Part shown: one piece after another, positions 59,007 to 59,991 of the stretch
Position numbering within the stretch: position 1 is the stretch's first letter
Layout of the letters: every line of letters begins with the position of its first letter
NCBI GenBank assembly: GCA_009731375.1
Contig: BJOX01000087.1
Coordinates: 503,073-563,063, forward strand
From: Paulinella micropora
Taxonomy: Eukaryota; Cercozoa; Imbricatea; Euglyphida
Direction of reading: 5' to 3'
Length of the DNA: 59,991 bases
Position numbers and translations under genes: made by a program
Notes under the pieces: model-generated
Databases searched by the model: none
Seen by the model: the letters and a program-made list of their open reading frames with translations, nothing else
What the model was told of the DNA's origin: nothing

Positions 59007-59160
59007 CACAAACTTTTGTCCAGAGTTTTTTCCATAGATTGTTGTGTACAGAAAAAAAGAATAGCATTCCCGCTCATTCTGAGCTGGGGAAAGAGCGGGA
59101 ATGCTGTTACATCTTCTCGAAATGTCATGCTCTTAATAAAATCTCTGCACAAAAGTTTGA
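59007..59160. repeat. Large imperfect palindrome in T2 central region
   Basis: Outer arms AAACTTTTGTCCAGAG / CTCTGCACAAAAGTTT (one mismatch) and inner arms AGCATTCCCGCTC / GAGCGGGAATGCT (perfect), centre near 59084. It lies about 150 bp upstream of gene A, as palindrome 1 does in T1, but has unrelated sequence. Confidence 0.8.
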
Positions 59161-59309
59161 TAATAACACGACCCTTTTTCCACACGTTCAAATTTCAGAC
59201 CGGCCCGAGAAAAATTTTAAGGTTGAAGGCGCTGACTGGTAGTTATGTCTTTGGAATTCAACTCATTTTGCTCGTTTGTCAACGTGTAGGATCACTTTCT
59301 GACTCTGGC

Positions 59310-59991
59310 ATGTCTACGAAGCACATTGCCAAGACTCTGCAAGCCATTCTCAAAAATTCGCGTGGGGAATTGTTCCTTAAAATCAACGGGTCTGCAGACG
59401 TGCTGCCCTTTGATTGTGTGGAGATTCCCCACGCCGTCTTTTGCAAGCATGATCTGGTATATGCTTGCTCACTTACTTACTTACTTATTTATTTAATGTG
59501 CAACATGCAGGGCAAAGGCGATTTGGAGGAGTTGGTCCGCGGCTTCAGCTACACCTGGAATGCACAAGGTATTATGTATGTATGTATGTATTTATAATGC
59601 ATGCATCGTAGGGATCCTGCTCAAGAATAAGCCTGTGCCCTGGGACGACGGATTGGGAGAAGCTCCTCCCGCAAAAAGGCAGAAGAGACAGGAGAAGGAG
59701 AAGGAGAAGGAGAAGAAGGAGAAGCAAAAAAAGAAGGACAAAGGGAAGGAGAAGGAGAAGGAGAAGAAGAAGGAGGAGGAGAAGAAGAAGAAGGAGGAGA
59801 AGAAGAAGAAGAAGGATGAAAAGGAGAAGAAGGAGGAGGAGAAGAAGAAGAAGGAGGAGGAGGAGGAGAAGAAGAAGAAGAAGAAGAAGAAGAAGAAGAA
59901 GAAGAAGAAGAAGGATGAAAAGGAGAAGAAGGAGGAGGAGAAGAAGAAGAAGAAGGAGGAGGAGGAGGAGAAGAAGAAGGAGGAGGAGGAG
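59310..59991 (+). CDS. T2 gene A, 5' part
   Basis: Exons 59310-59456 (MSTKHIAKTLQAILKNSRGE), 59511-59568 (GKGDLEELVRGFSYTWNAQ) and 59612 to the window end (GILLKNKPVPWDDGLGEA, then a long Lys/Glu repeat). Frames join correctly across GT-AG introns, which are filled by CTTA and GTAT repeats. Same N-terminal domain as T1 gene A, where these parts are one exon. Truncated by the window. Confidence 0.65.
59690..59991 (+). repeat. (GAA/AAG/GAG)n coding tract in T2 gene A
   Basis: Purine-only tract encoding Lys/Glu, in frame with exon 3. It corresponds to the Lys/Glu tract after WDDGLG in T1 gene A. Confidence 0.9.

Overview
The window is eukaryotic nuclear DNA: GT-AG introns, heavy microsatellite content and nested DNA transposons. 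I cannot name the species; a protist or alga is plausible. Short N gaps, several flanked by repeated sequence, and many single-base indels in A/T runs suggest an unpolished assembly, so some broken genes below may be sequencing errors.

Layout. (1) 1-4740: a leucine-rich-repeat gene, or its remains, whose short exons sit in very long tetranucleotide and dinucleotide repeats. (2) 4741-6482: flanking host DNA with TTC, CAA, GA and TA repeats. (3) From 6483 to about 53301: a Polinton/Maverick (P1), cut into two parts. The left part (6483-16150) has an AP2-like gene, a protein-primed DNA polymerase B, two small genes, a fibre-like virion gene and the C-terminal part of the major capsid gene. The right part (46561-53301) has the rest of the capsid gene, penton, protease, a small basic core-like protein, a deleted packaging ATPase, small structural genes and an S74-type fibre. 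(4) 16151-46560: a two-gene DNA transposon (T1) inserted in the P1 capsid gene. (5) 25987-46395: a second, nearly complete Polinton (P2, 20.4 kb) inserted in the right terminal repeat of T1, with 6-bp target duplications AACACT. (6) About 53302 to the end: a second copy of the two-gene transposon (T2), in opposite orientation, inserted in the P1 fibre gene and running off the window. The order of events is therefore P1, then T1 and T2 into P1, then P2 into T1.

The T elements are the most novel content. Each has two divergent, intron-containing genes. Gene B joins an N-terminal SET (lysine methyltransferase-type) domain to an RNase H-fold, DUF7869-like transposase core (D...WDGAGDN...H-G-x(3)-DD) and ends in RG-rich tails, with a RanBP2-like zinc finger in T1. 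Gene A is an unrecognised protein with a conserved N-terminal domain ending in WDDGLG and long Lys/Glu tracts. Between the genes T1 has three tandem copies of a near-perfect palindrome of about 145 bp, and T2 has one imperfect palindrome at the matching place.

The Polintons share a virion module (capsid, penton, protease, ATPase, fibre and small proteins) but carry very different DNA polymerases. Both contain a family of intergenic paired-hairpin cassettes, bounded by TGATATTT / AAATATCA-like ends, several of which are present at a site in one Polinton and absent from the same site in the other; they look like small mobile or recombining elements that sit at gene ends.
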